64,000 nucleotides of DNA, taken from assembly GCA_030068075.1 (NCBI GenBank), contig CM057843.1, positions 39,407,832-39,471,831 of the forward strand, read 5' to 3'. Below, piece after piece: positions 1 to 10,254 of this stretch. The notes below the pieces were generated by a model. That model was not told the DNA's origin, did not search any database, and was given only the letters and a program-made list of their open reading frames with translations. Position 1 is the first letter of the stretch, and the number at the start of each line of letters is the position of its first letter. This DNA is from Paguma larvata. Lineage: Eukaryota; Chordata; Mammalia; Carnivora; Viverridae. The translations under genes were made by a program, and so were the position numbers.

Positions 1-828
1 GAGCAGCATGATGGAGCAGGACATGGTGACCACCGCGCCCGTCATGGCCGGCGTGAAGTCCACCGGCGCGTCCTCGTCCTCGTCCTCCCGCCCCCGCAGG
101 GCCGCCGCCGCCGCCGCCGCCGCCGCCGCTGCCGCCGCCGCCGCCGCGCGCTGATCGTGACCGCCGGGCCCCCCTCCTCCCCGGGCCCGGCGCCGCTGCA
201 GCCGGTCGGCCTCGGTCAGGCCGGCCCAGTAGCCGCCGGCGGCCACGGTGCCGACGGCCAGGACGAAGATGACCACCATGTTGTAGTCGAGGACGGGCTC
301 CGGGGGCGCGTACAGGGCCACGCGGACCGCCGCGCCGCCGTGGGTGTGGCTGAGGATGTCCAGCAGGTCGTCGTAGCGGAGCACGGCCACGGGGATGGTG
401 AGGTCGGGCAGGGACTTGCGGGGGTCCTGGGACGCCGGGGTGGTGTCCGCACACTGTTGGCCGCTGACCCGGCTCACGATGAGCAGCCCGTGGGCGCCTA
501 GGCCCTGAGCCAGCCGGCCCTTAGCGTAGAAGCTGCAGTTGCCCCTCATAACCATGGCGGTGGTCCGGCGGAGGGGCCGCCGGCTCGGGGAGCCGGGCCG
601 GGCCTGGCGGGAGGACTCCTTGCCCGGGCACCAGGGTGCCGTGGTGCCATCATGCAGGGGCAGGAGCGGGGCGTGGGGCAGGTCCCGGGGTAGGGTGACG
701 TAGTCGGAGCTGAACAGGACGCAGTAGTCCTTGCTCCAGTCCTCCGACACCACGTGGACCACGCCGTACTCCCCCCGGGCCGCGGTGCTGCTGAGGAGGA
801 GGAGGAGGAGGAGCCCCAGGAACGCCAT
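1..828 (-). CDS. SPPL2C: SPPL2C, signal peptide peptidase-like 2C (N-terminal 276 codons, runs off the window edge)
   Basis: SPPL2C is a presenilin-fold GxGD intramembrane aspartyl protease of the ER membrane, expressed in testis. Read from the ATG at 828, the frame is open to the left edge without a stop. Residues 1-18 form a signal peptide with seven consecutive CTC leucines at 6-12. Residues about 20-180 are the luminal protease-associated domain, with motifs EDWSKDYC (29-36), APWCPG (64-69) and MRGNCSF (94-100, N-glycosylation site at N97). Transmembrane segment 1 is about 183-203 (MVVIFVLAVGTVAAGGYW). It is followed by a basic QRRRAR stretch, a Gly-rich linker, 16 alanines (228-243), an acidic EDEDED run and the conserved VDFTPAMTG before transmembrane segment 2. 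Similarity to human SPPL2C, recalled from family knowledge, is collinear. The catalytic YD, GxGD and PAL motifs lie outside. The human gene is intronless, and nothing here breaks the frame. It follows CRHR1 in the same direction, as in human. Confidence 0.95.
   Translation of the reverse strand, partial: MAFLGLLLLLLLSSTAARGEYGVVHVVSEDWSKDYCVLFSSDYVTLPRDLPHAPLLPLHDGTTAPWCPGKESSRQARPGSPSRRPLRRTTAMVMRGNCSFYAKGRLAQGLGAHGLLIVSRVSGQQCADTTPASQDPRKSLPDLTIPVAVLRYDDLLDILSHTHGGAAVRVALYAPPEPVLDYNMVVIFVLAVGTVAAGGYWAGLTEADRLQRRRARGGGGPGGHDQRAAAAAAAAAAAAAAAALRGREDEDEDAPVDFTPAMTGAVVTMSCSIMLL
100..147 (-). repeat. SPPL2C: GCG/GCC trinucleotide tract coding 16 alanines in SPPL2C
   Basis: Sixteen in-frame alanine codons (15 GCG/GCC and one GCA) lie in the cytosolic linker between transmembrane segments 1 and 2 of SPPL2C. 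Human SPPL2C, as I recall it, has only a short run of about four alanines here. A nearly pure GCN tract can change length by slippage. Confidence 0.9.
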
Positions 829-1271
829 CCTCCTCAGCCACCTACTGCTGCGTCCCAACGTGGCAGCTGCTCAGCGCGCGTCCCCCCTCCCGGGGCGGGC
901 GGGGGGGGGGGGGATGGGCGTGGCCCTCTGTCATAGAGCCGCCCTGCCTCCTGGCTGGGAAACCCCGCCGGGGCCACACCTACCTAGTCACAAAGCCACG
1001 CATCCTGGGCTCACCTGTTCCCTAAGCCTGCCTCCGGTCGAGAGGTCACCTGGTTCCCCACTCTGCTCAGTCCCTGGTGGGCCTGGGTCAGGTAATTTGA
1101 AATACCAGGTGCGGGAGGGCGGGGTTGAGGATCCCAGACACGAAGGCTGGACCAACTTGGTCCCTTGGTGACTGGGTGGCTGGGCAGCTACCTCTCCTCT
1201 CTGCACCTGTGTCTTCAGCCACCAAGGAATGAGGACATTAAGCAGAGAGTTTCCGAAGCTGCTAGGAGCCC

Positions 1272-1279
1272 TGACGTCA
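1272..1279. promoter_or_regulatory. Perfect cAMP response element palindrome TGACGTCA upstream of SPPL2C
   Basis: TGACGTCA lies 444 bp upstream of the SPPL2C start codon. It is the full consensus for CREB/CREM. CREM-tau activates many haploid spermatid genes through such sites, so the position fits SPPL2C biology. Whether it is bound is inference. Confidence 0.5.
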
Positions 1280-2169
1280 GTGCTATTGCAAACTTTTTTT
1301 GTGCAGTTACTAAGTGCCAGGTACTTTATCTGTACTCCGTGGGCCCTTGCAAAGAGGTATTGCTGTATCTGGCTGGCCGGAGGCTGCGTGCTGTCTTTCA
1401 AAGGCCGTGCCTCTTTGTAACAGCCCATGACCAGAATTTCATTTCTAACTTCCCTTGGAGTTAGGAATGGCCATGTGGTCAGGTTCTTGTCAATGGAATT
1501 GAGCAGAAATGATGTGAGCCCTTCGGAAGCCTGAACAGAGACCGTGAGGCTCCTCGTTTGTCTCTCCTCTTCTCACCGGCCAGTCATGGGCAGGCCATTG
1601 ACCGTGGAGAGGAGGACATTGCCCCAAGGGGTAGAAAGAGAGGAAGGAAAGGCACCGGGACCCTGGATGTCTGCATGGACCAGTGGGAGGGGATGCTCAC
1701 TGTGGACCGTGAGATACATGATCTTCCTTGGGCCCTCGGCTTCTGGCGGGTCTCTCTGTTACAGCAGCTTCACCTTACCCGAACACTCCCATTTCACGGA
1801 TGAGGAAACCCGCCCCACAGGCCCCAGCCCCCCGCCCCCGGATCCAGCCCCCAGACCGACACCTCCCTCATCCAGGGAGCTGCCCGGCTCTGCCCCCAGC
1901 CCGGAGCCCTCACCTGCTGCTTGTTCTCATCCTTCAGGCCTTGGCTCCAATGTTCTCTCCACCGCCATGGCCAGGAGCAAACAGGCCCCCTTGTTAGCTT
2001 TCGCTGCCACAACTCAGGGTTTTGTTTATGTGTTTCCTTGTTTATTTTCTGTCTTTCCCTTTCCATGAGGACAGCGACCTCGTCTATCTCTCTGCTGCTC
2101 TCTCATTCTGGAATAGCAAACGATGCTCAGAAAATGTGTGGGATGTGTGAATGAATGACCCTGTTTTTC

Positions 2170-2375
2170 TTTTTACTTTTTTAATGTTTATTTATTTTTG
2201 AGAGAGAGAGAGAGCACATGCGTGGGGGGCGGTGCAGAGAGAGGGTGATAGAGGATCCGAAGCGGGCTCCGTGGTGACAGCAGAGAGCCTGATGTGGGGC
2301 TCGAACTCACGAACCGTGAGATCATGATCTGAGTCGAAGTTGGACTCTTAACTTACTGAGCCACCTATGCGCCCC
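2170..2375 (-). mobile_element. Feliform tRNA-Lys SINE (SINEC type)
   Basis: The copy is antisense. It starts with a T-rich tail and TTTATTTATTTTTGAGAGAG, and ends with the tRNA-derived head (GAGCCACC..GCGCCCC). It is a diverged copy, with CTATGCGCCCC in place of CAGGCGCCCC. Confidence 0.9.
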
Positions 2376-2659
2376 TATACCTGATCCTTTTTTTCAGCAG
2401 AAGGGACCAAGGTGCAGGGCAGTGAAGAGACTTTTCCAAGGTGACACGTGGGTGATAGAGACAAGATTGAAATCCAGGCTGTTGGGTGGTGGAGCTTCTG
2501 GCTAGCCCCCTGCTGTGCTCCGCGCAGTATGCTCGGGGGACAGTGGTCAGCCCGCTTGTCCCAAATGATTGGGACTGGGTAGCTGACAGATTTGCTGAAA
2601 AAATCAGGACTCCTTAAAAAGTCCCCTACAAACTTTACATTTGGTATTTGGAGGTGACG

Positions 2660-3165
2660 CTTTTGGAAGGTAACAATGTCACCAGGATGGAGCCCTCAGG
2701 GATGGGATTGGTTTCCTTCTAAGGGACACAAGAGAGATGACCTTACTCTCCGCCACGTGAGGATACAGCGTGACAACAGCTGTCTGCAAACCAGGAACAG
2801 AGCTCTCAAGGGGAACCCACGCAGCTGTCACCTTGACCTCACACTTCCCAACCTCTCTAAACTGTGTGCAATATGTACTTGTTGTTTTTTGTTTGTTTGT
2901 TTTTATTTTTGAGAGACATAGAGACAGTGAGCAGGGGAAGGACAGAGAGAGAGGGAGATACAGAATCCGAAGCAGGCTCCAGGCTCCGAGCTGGCAGCAC
3001 AGAGCCCGACACGGGGCTCGAACTCACAGACCTTGAGATCATGACCTGAGCTGAAGTCGGCCGCTTAACCGACTGAGCCACCCAGGCGCCCCTGTACTTG
3101 TTGCTTCAGCCACTCAGTCTATGGTATTTGTTTTATGGCCCAAGCTGACTAAGGTAGGACCCTTC
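2660..3165 (+). mobile_element. MLT1-like ERVL-MaLR LTR fragment, interrupted by a SINE
   Basis: The order of motifs matches the 3' half of an MLT1 LTR: GGGATTGGTTTCCTT, ACAAGAGAGATGACC, CACGTGAGGATACAGC, CTGCAAACCAGGAA, then after the SINE TTGCTTCAGCCACTCAGTCT. It is non-coding and ancient. The family call is from memory of the consensus. Confidence 0.65.
2886..3092 (-). mobile_element. Feliform tRNA-Lys SINE inserted in the MLT1 LTR
   Basis: The head (GACTGAGCCACCCAGGCGCC) is at the right end and the T-rich tail at the left. It is flanked by the direct repeat TGTACTTGTTG (about 2874 and 3093), so the target-site duplication is intact and the insertion is relatively young. Confidence 0.95.
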
Positions 3166-3194
3166 CTCACCCCTTCCTCAACTGGGTGGTGGCT

Positions 3195-3395
3195 GGCACT
3201 CCACGTCACTCCCAGCTCTGCCTCTGCGGTCACACGACATTCTCCCTCATGCTCTCTTGGGGCCCATCCAGTGACTTTATCTTAACGAGATGACATCCGC
3301 AAAGGCCCTATTTCCAAATAAAGTCACATTTATAGGTCCTGGGGGTTAGAACTCGAACATATCATTTTTGGGAACACAACTCGACTCATAAAACA
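3195..3395 (-). mobile_element. Second MaLR/MLT1-like LTR fragment
   Basis: The sequence reads GGGGCCCATCCAGTGAC ... CCTATTTCCAAATAAAGTCA ... GGGGGTTAGAACTCGAACAT ... GGAACACAACTC. This matches the antisense 5' part of MaLR-type LTRs as I remember them. It is heavily diverged. Confidence 0.5.
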
Positions 3396-4149
3396 CATTT
3401 TATTGTAACTTGCACAAGGTGTACAAGTCACCGTAAGGTGTCTTTTTAAGGCGTCTGCTTTGATTATGGGTCCATCGCCTGGAGTTCCAAGTTGCCTTCC
3501 TTGTGAAATCCATGCTGATGAGACACCATCCCCAACATCCAGCTTTGGCCTCTCTGGGGTGGAGGGCAGGCTGGAGGGACCTTGCAGAGTGGTTGGTAGT
3601 TAGAACCATACAGACTGTCAATCTCCTCCCACCCACGTGGTCTCACCCCCACCTGAGTTGACAGCTAATTGTTTATATGACTCAGATTGTGTCTTTCAAC
3701 CGAATTTTCATGAGAGACAACATTTCTCCTCGTTCGTGCAATTCCGTTTCATCCATTGCCTATAACATTTAATTGGATTACAAACAGTAATTTCAATGAC
3801 AAGGTAACTGTCAGAAATACATTAGGGAACAAAGCCAGCAGACTGGTTAGCGTACCCCCAGCTGGTTCGGGGACACGTGGCGGGGCCCAGGGATGGGGAG
3901 AGGAGGCTGCCAGCTGCTCCTTCCATGGGCTCCCACTGCAGGAAGGATTGGAGCATCGGTCAGGGGCGGTTAGGGAAGCCAGACCTCTCTGCACTCCAGC
4001 GCCCAGATCCGAGCACAGCAGGGCCAGCCGGCCCCTTCCTGCGTGCTGCGGGCCCCAGCTACCGATGTTCAGCTTAGACCCTCGCTCGGGGCTCTGATCT
4101 CCCAACACAGGGACACTTGGGTCTCTTAAAAATTGAACGACCAGCACAC

Positions 4150-4930
4150 CTGGTGGCTATGGTTAAAGAAAGTGAGATGGTGCAGCTGCCCTTGGAAAGC
4201 AGTTTGGCAGGTCCTCAGGTCCTCAGGAAATGAAGCATAGAGTTACCGTATGACTGAGCAATTCCAGCCCTGGGGGATATGACAAAAGGATTGAAAACAG
4301 GTATTCAAAAAAAAAAAAAACACAAAAACCAAAAACTTGTATGCGAATGTTCATAGCAGCACCATTCACACAACTTGGAAGAGATGGAAAGACCCAAATG
4401 TCCTTCAGTGGATAAGTGGATAGAGTATGGTTCTTTCTATTATTCAGCCATAAAAAGGAATGAAGCTCTGATAATGTGCTATGATATGGACGGACCTTGA
4501 AAACATTATGCTGGGGCGCCTGGGTGGCTCAGTCAGTGAAACGGCCAACTTCGAATCAGGTCATGATCTCGCGGTTCATGGGTTCGAGCCCCACGTCGGG
4601 CTCTGTGCGGACAGCTCAGAGCCTGGAGCTTGCTTCAGATTCTGTGTCTCCCTCTCTCTCTGTCCCTCCCCTGCTCACACTCTCTCTCTGGCTCTCAAAA
4701 AAATGAATACATGTTAAAAAAAATTATGCTAAGTGAAAGAAGCCAGACACAAAAAGAGAAATCTTGGATGATTTTACTGTTATGAAATCTCCAGAACACA
4801 GAAGTCTACAGAGACAGAAAGCAGGTTCGTGGTGGCCAGAGGCTAGCAAGGTGGGGAGTGACAGCTGAATGGGAACGGGGTTTCCATTAGGGTGATGACA
4901 ACCTCTTGGAACTAGACCAGTCTGCGCCCC
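4150..4930 (+). mobile_element. L1 (mammalian-wide L1M) 3' fragment, split by a SINE
   Basis: Diagnostic stretches are GATGGTGCAGCTGCC, CAGTTTGGCAGGTCCTCA, CCATTCACACAACTTGGAA, GACCCAAATGTCCTTCAG, ATTCAGCCATAAAAAGGAAT, and after the SINE GCTAAGTGAAAGAAGCCAGA. All are typical of the L1 3' end. It has no coding capacity left. Confidence 0.85.
4513..4724 (+). mobile_element. Feliform tRNA-Lys SINE nested in the L1 fragment
   Basis: The copy has the full GGGGCGCCTGGGTGGCTCAG head, a CT-rich body and an A-rich tail. It is flanked by the direct repeat ATTATGCT (4505-4512 and just after the tail), which splits the L1 motif CATTATGCTAAGTGAA. Confidence 0.95.
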
Positions 4931-6139
4931 GATTTGGGGTTCAGAAACGTAGGCTCTCTCCCTTTGGTTGGGCTCCTGGTGCCCTGGGCTCAAAGGATTC
5001 TCTTTAGGCTCGTTCCCTCTGAGGCTCTTCCTGGGACCTGGCTCACTGAAGTGTCTGTCCAACTGCTGTACCCCAAGATTCCCCCCCGCCCCCACAGCCC
5101 TGGGGTTGCTCTTCTCTGCGGCTGCTTGGCGCCCAGACAGCACCCTGCACCAATGCCCTGGTAGGTGCCATCACACGAGCTGCAGCACCGCCTACCCCCC
5201 TCCAGAGTCCATCCCTTTCCTTGAGGGCACCCCCCTGTATCTGCAGCTTCTGCCCCCTCCCTGCTGCTGCTCCTGGCTATGGAGGGTCGGCCAGGGGCTG
5301 TGTCTCTGCCTTCTGTTCGGGGGACCTAAGGGACGCCTGGAGCATTTATCTTCATCCACTTGGGGCTGCAAGGGCATAGCGGGTCTTAGCCTAGTGTGGC
5401 TGCTCGGGAAGGGTGGGGTAGGTGCCCAGCTCACCTGGCCCACTCACCGCCCTCGCTTCCTGGCCCAGGGCTGTCTTAGCTGCATGTTCTAGAGATGGTG
5501 CTCCCTCCTCGACTCTCCCAGTAATGAAGGCAAGAGACAGGAGCACCCACAGGTCCACCTCCACGTCGTCCCTGGCCCTAGCTGGGTGCCCGCTCCACTC
5601 TCCCAGTCTCCTCTTGATGCACTGAGCATGTGGCCCTCGCCCCTGCTTCTGTCCCCACCTGCCTTGGCCTGGTGAGCAAGGAGGCTGGGCAGCGGCCTCT
5701 GTCCAGGACCCCTTGGAGGGGCGGGGGGAGTGGGAGGCAGTCTGGTGGCTGAAGGTGGTCTCTGCGGTTCTCTCCAAATGATGATCTTGCTGATGTTTCC
5801 AACACACTTAGGGCTTGAAAAACACACGTGGTGCAGTCCAGTCTTGAGCCCGAGCCCGCCCCACAGAATCTATCGAAGGTCGGGATAGGAGGCAATACTC
5901 TGAGATAACACAGGGACAGGGAGGCTGGCAGCCTATGGCCGGCCCGGAGTCCAGGCTGGGGTCAGGAGCGGGCCACCTGACACCCGTGCTTTGCAGGGGC
6001 CAACTCCTCCATCTGCTGTTTGTCCACAAACTAGGGAAACTGAGGAATTTTCCCAGGGAGGGTATGGGAGGGGCACCCTACAAAGAACTCCTTCTGCGTA
6101 GGGGTGGAACATGGTAGAGGCTGAGGGAGGCCAGCCCGG

Positions 6140-6300
6140 GCTCACATTCGGCCGCGCCACTGCCGGGTGCTCTGCGGCCGGTCTCCTAACCTCTCCGTGC
6201 CTCGTTTTCCTCATCCATTAAATGGGGGTAAGAGCCCCTGACTCCCAGGGTGGGATGAAGAGCAGGTGAGATCGACCAGTGAGGGCCACCTGGTAAGCAC
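6140..6300 (+). repeat. MIR element fragment
   Basis: The sequence CTAACCTCTCCGTGCCTCG TTTTCCTCATCC ATTAAATGGGG matches the MIR core. It is diverged. Confidence 0.6.
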
Positions 6301-8959
6301 TCGGTCCATGATGGCCTTGCTGGCGTTGGAATGCAGGAGCCAGCCCCCGCTTCTCTTTGGACTGAGGGTGGGTAGCTGAGTTTCAAGTCAGGGGGCTCCA
6401 TGAGATGAGCCTGAGAGACTCTTGAGCTGGAGGCCAGTGGTCCCCTTGCATGGACTGAGCAGAGCCTGGGTGGGTGCGGGGAGACCCACAGAAGCTTCTG
6501 GTGGCCTGGGCTGCAGTTAAGTACCATTTTAAGGAGTGGAGGGATGGCGGATGTTGGGAGGGTGGGGAGTGTGTGCTGGGAACCAGGATGGCTGTCAGCA
6601 CCTAGAGATTGGCTGTGGCATCTTTGGGCTAGTCCCTCCTTCGCCTGGGACTCATCCCCAGCCAATCTGAAGCCCTGAGGCCTCCGGCTGCCCGCCCCCC
6701 CAGAGCTGCTTTATCTGTCTTGGCCTCCTGAAGCCCAAGGCCAGGGACTTCAGTCACCCGAGGGGGTGGAAAGACTGGACACGGAGCTAGAGGACCTTCG
6801 ATCTCAAAGGAATCGCCAGGCCTTGGTGTCCTTGGCTGTAAAATGGGATGGTTCCTGCCTCTGTGAGTCGCTTGGAGATTAGATAATAAATATTATAAAG
6901 GATTTTGCAGATTGCCAAGCAAATTTACAAATGCCCACAATTAAGGTATTATTATTTGGATTCTAAAACCTCCCTTCCTCCCTAATGCATGTTTTCCCCA
7001 CATCTGACTCTCTCCCCAGTCCTATCCCTGGGCGTCTGACTCAGCAGTGGCAGAAGGACTGAGACGCCCTGGAGGGGGGTGGTGGCGGGAAGCTAAGGAC
7101 CCCGGGGCAGGGGTAATGTCACACTCAGAGGAGGAGGAGCCAGAACCGGAAAGCCGAAACCCCACAGTGCGATTTTCCCCCCACTGGTGATCTGTGCCCA
7201 TGAAGGAGGGTCCCGAGGAGACCTGGGCTCCGGTCGGGTACTGGAGGAGATGGCAGCCTCCGGGTACGGCGTGGAGAAGTTCTTCCAGGCTTGAGGGAGG
7301 GGCCCGCCCCACAGCGACCCCCACCCTGCAGCGGCCGGCCTCTCCCCCAGTGCAGTGACGTGTGTGTCTGTTGGTGCATCACACCCCCACTCACCCCCAA
7401 GGGACTCTTGCCCACCCAGCCCACAAGCTGAACCTCAGGGCGCAGTGACCCTCAGAAGCCCTGTCTGGGGGCCTGCCTTCACGGGGACGGTGGACTGGGA
7501 AGGGTTAAACTCTGGGCACCTGCTCCGGGGGGAGGCAATGCAGGGAGGATTTGCAGTTCTTCCAGGCTGCTGCTCCTCCCTTACCGTCTCTGAATGGGAG
7601 GCGTCCAAAGGCTCATCTGGACCGGCCCTGCCTGCTCAGGGACCCTGCAGGCAGCTTCTTGGATGACTGTCAGCCTCTTCTGGGAGGCGTCCTCTGCTGG
7701 CAGCTCTGGGCCTCGCAGCTGGTTGCTGGCACGCATCTTGGGGGCGCGGCTGGTCTCTGGCCCTTGTGCCGCTGCCAGGTCAGAGTGCTGAGCGCACAGC
7801 GAGAGCTTGGAGGGCCTCCAACAGCCACCGCACCCAGGAGGCTCGAGTAGCAGAGAGGGCGCTGCCTGGCTTGGCCCCTCAGGACCTCTCGTCCACGCAC
7901 CCCCCTGACGACATCCCCTGCTCCTCACGGGCTCCTCCGTCCTTGGGAAGCACCTGTCCCCACAGCCCGGCTTGTGCAGGAGAGGCCTTGCTCTCTCACT
8001 TCATTGGGTGAAAGGCAGAGTGGAGACAGATGCCTCGTTGTGGCCATTTGACACTCAGCGGGCGCTTCTGGTCCCTCCTGGTAGACGCGTCCCTCTCTGG
8101 GGCTTCTCCCTCACCCCACCCCCACCCCCAGTTGCTCTGGAAGCTGTCAGCCTATCTCTGTCCTGCTGCCCCTGGTCCCCTCCCTGCATCCCTGGTCTGA
8201 GACCCAGAAGCGCGCCCCGGGCTGGTGGAAAGTCTGTGGGGGACCCCCTCCTCTGACCTGGGGAGGAAATGCAGGCTGCCTCTCGCCACAGCCGCTTTTT
8301 CTGGACCTTCCACCTCGGTCTCGTGGCCCGTGCGGCTGGGGGAAGTGCAGGGAGAGTAACGCCCCCAGCGAGCAGCCTTCCTCCCAGACGCCCCTTGGAT
8401 GGGCTGAAGGCAGGGTGCGACCACGCCGGGCTCCCCAAGCTTCTGTGGCAGGCTCATGTTCCCGCCGCCTGCAGTGGCAGCTGTGGTGTGGGCATCCCCG
8501 CTTCCCGCTGCCTCCCTTTCCCGGCCTCACGCCCCCACCTGCTTCCTGTGCTCCCCTTCCCTGAGTTGGTTCTGGAAGCCTTGTCTCTGGGTCTGTTTCC
8601 GGGACAGTGTCAAGGCCTCCCTAACTGTACTTCCTGCTGCCTTGGGGCTGGGACACATTCCTGTCTGGTACCCTGGCTGTACCCTTGCTCGAGCTGTCCC
8701 CGTGGCCCCTGTGTCTTTGGCCAGCACCGTTCACCCCTGGCCTTTCTCTCCCTATGACTTGCCCCTTCGAAGAGCCATCCGTATCGGCTGGGCTCCGCAG
8801 ACCCATGCCCCCCAGCGGCTCACCTCGCACCCCAGCCTGATGGGTGCAAGTGGTATCAGGTTTCCCAGCCCCACGGTGGCCCCGAAGACTGCAAAGCGGC
8901 TTCCATTTCTCTGCTGCACCCTCCCCACCCAACCCCGCACAGGCCAGACTTCACAAATG

Positions 8960-10113
8960 CCGGTAGAAAAGATAAATATTATTATTTACAGCAGCTGACA
9001 CCCTTATCTCTCAAAGCCCAGCTCCAGCTGCCCGGTACCTCTGGACACGGGAGGGTCCCGTGGGGGCTGGCGGGCTGCCCCAAGAGTCACTTGTCCTGTT
9101 CCAGGATGCTCAGGCAGAGGGGGGCCAAGTGTCCCGCCCCTTCTCCTATCTTTGCTTAGCTAATCACGCTGCCCCAGAGGTCATCCAGGGGCCACAAACT
9201 CCCTGTGACCAGCAGAGAGGCTGCCCCAGAGGCCAGACCTCTGGAACCGGCAGGCACGGTGGCCCTCAGTATCCTCTGCCCCCTGATAAGGAGACTGGCG
9301 TTGGCCGAGGCACACCCTGGCTCTTGCTCACAAGTCACTCCGTCGCCCTCCCACCCCTGTCTTTCCACAATGCGGGAGACCCCAGGGACAGGAGGTGACG
9401 GAAATCAGGGTGCGAATATTACGGGCGGTTAAGGAGGGGGAGCCTGAGTGGCCTGCAGGGCAGTAACGTTCCAACGGGGCAAGGCAGCGAGGCACGGCGT
9501 TCCCGTTGGCAGTGCCACAGTGCCAAGTGACATTATGGTGACTCGGGAGGATTCTAGTGGTGGGGCCTATTGCCTGATGATGTCATCTGATCTATAATGA
9601 CATTGCCAGGGCTTCCGGCAACGTGACCTTGGTTCCCATCGGTATTGGAAGGCATTGCCCACGCCTGGAGGCATCATCACGGTGGTTGGGATGCTGTCGC
9701 AAGAGTTTCCCATGATGCCCCCGGGGCAGCGAGGGCAGGCCCCAGGTCTCCAGTGGGCCGGCCATCTTGGGCTGTGGGAGAAGACACCTCTCGGAGGGAC
9801 CCACGTGCTGTTTTGGATTTCCACCTGGCCACTTCCTCTCCATTCTCCAGGGAGGGCTGGGGCGCGGGGCGGCCAGAGGCCCCGGTCCAGCCCCGTCTTA
9901 CAGGTTATTTCCCATTCATCCGGTGGCCCAGACTGTGTCTGCTCTCATAGGCCTAGGACTCCTGCTCATCTGGGGGTTCAGGGAGGGAGGGCCCCCAGGA
10001 TGTCAGTGCAAGATGCTTCCAGGGGTACAGGGCATGGGAAGGAGCTGATCCCCTCCCCAGACGGGGCAGCTGGCTGAGCCCGGAGACTGTCTTCCACTCC
10101 CTGGCCCTCCAGC
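8960..10113 (-). other. CRHR1: Probable CRHR1 3' untranslated region
   Basis: This is the region directly downstream of the CRHR1 stop. No canonical AATAAA/ATTAAA is seen on the minus strand between about 6.8 and 10.1 kb. The AT-rich stretch at about 8970-8990 (minus strand reads TAAATAATAATATTTATC) is the only plausible polyadenylation area near the length expected for CRHR1. The end point is a guess. A CRE-like TGATGTCA lies near 9579. Confidence 0.35.
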
Positions 10114-10254
10114 TCAGACGGCCGTGGACTGCTTGATACTGTGGAAGCTGACACGGGTCGGGGAGGTGGGGATGGACATGGCGCGGGCCACGCGGGCGCG
10201 GATCGAGTGCTTGTCCTGCCACCGGTGCCACCTCTTCCGGACGGCAGAGCGGAC
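10114..10254 (-). CDS. CRHR1: CRHR1 last coding exon (exon 14): helix 8 and C-terminal tail, residues 370-415
   Basis: The acceptor CCCACAG precedes GTCCGCTCT, and the exon ends in TGA (10116-10114). It encodes [16 protein letters not shown] (helix 8, basic) through the serine/threonine-rich tail to the terminal STAV, a class I PDZ-binding motif. Human has isoleucine where this copy has V374. The [11 protein letters not shown] stretch marks it as CRHR1 and not CRHR2, which as I recall has HHSLRVPMARA. Confidence 0.97.
   Translation of the reverse strand, partial: VRSAVRKRWHRWQDKHSIRARVARAMSIPTSPTRVSFHSIKQSTAV

Larger units (their letters stand above)
829..10113. other. Intergenic region between SPPL2C (5' side) and CRHR1 (3' side)
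   Basis: No coding exon is recognisable. The part next to SPPL2C (829-1300) holds a G-run near 900-913, a GGGCGTGG box and the CRE. From 2.1 to 5 kb it is repeat-rich: two minus-strand SINEs, one plus-strand SINE, an MLT1-type LTR, a second MaLR-like piece and an L1 3' fragment. From 5 to 8.9 kb it is GC-rich unique sequence with one MIR (about 6140-6300). About 8960-10113 is the probable CRHR1 3' UTR. Confidence 0.7.

Noticed and set aside
4150..4930. Possible coding exon
   Set aside because: It matches the L1 3' end and contains stops in all frames.
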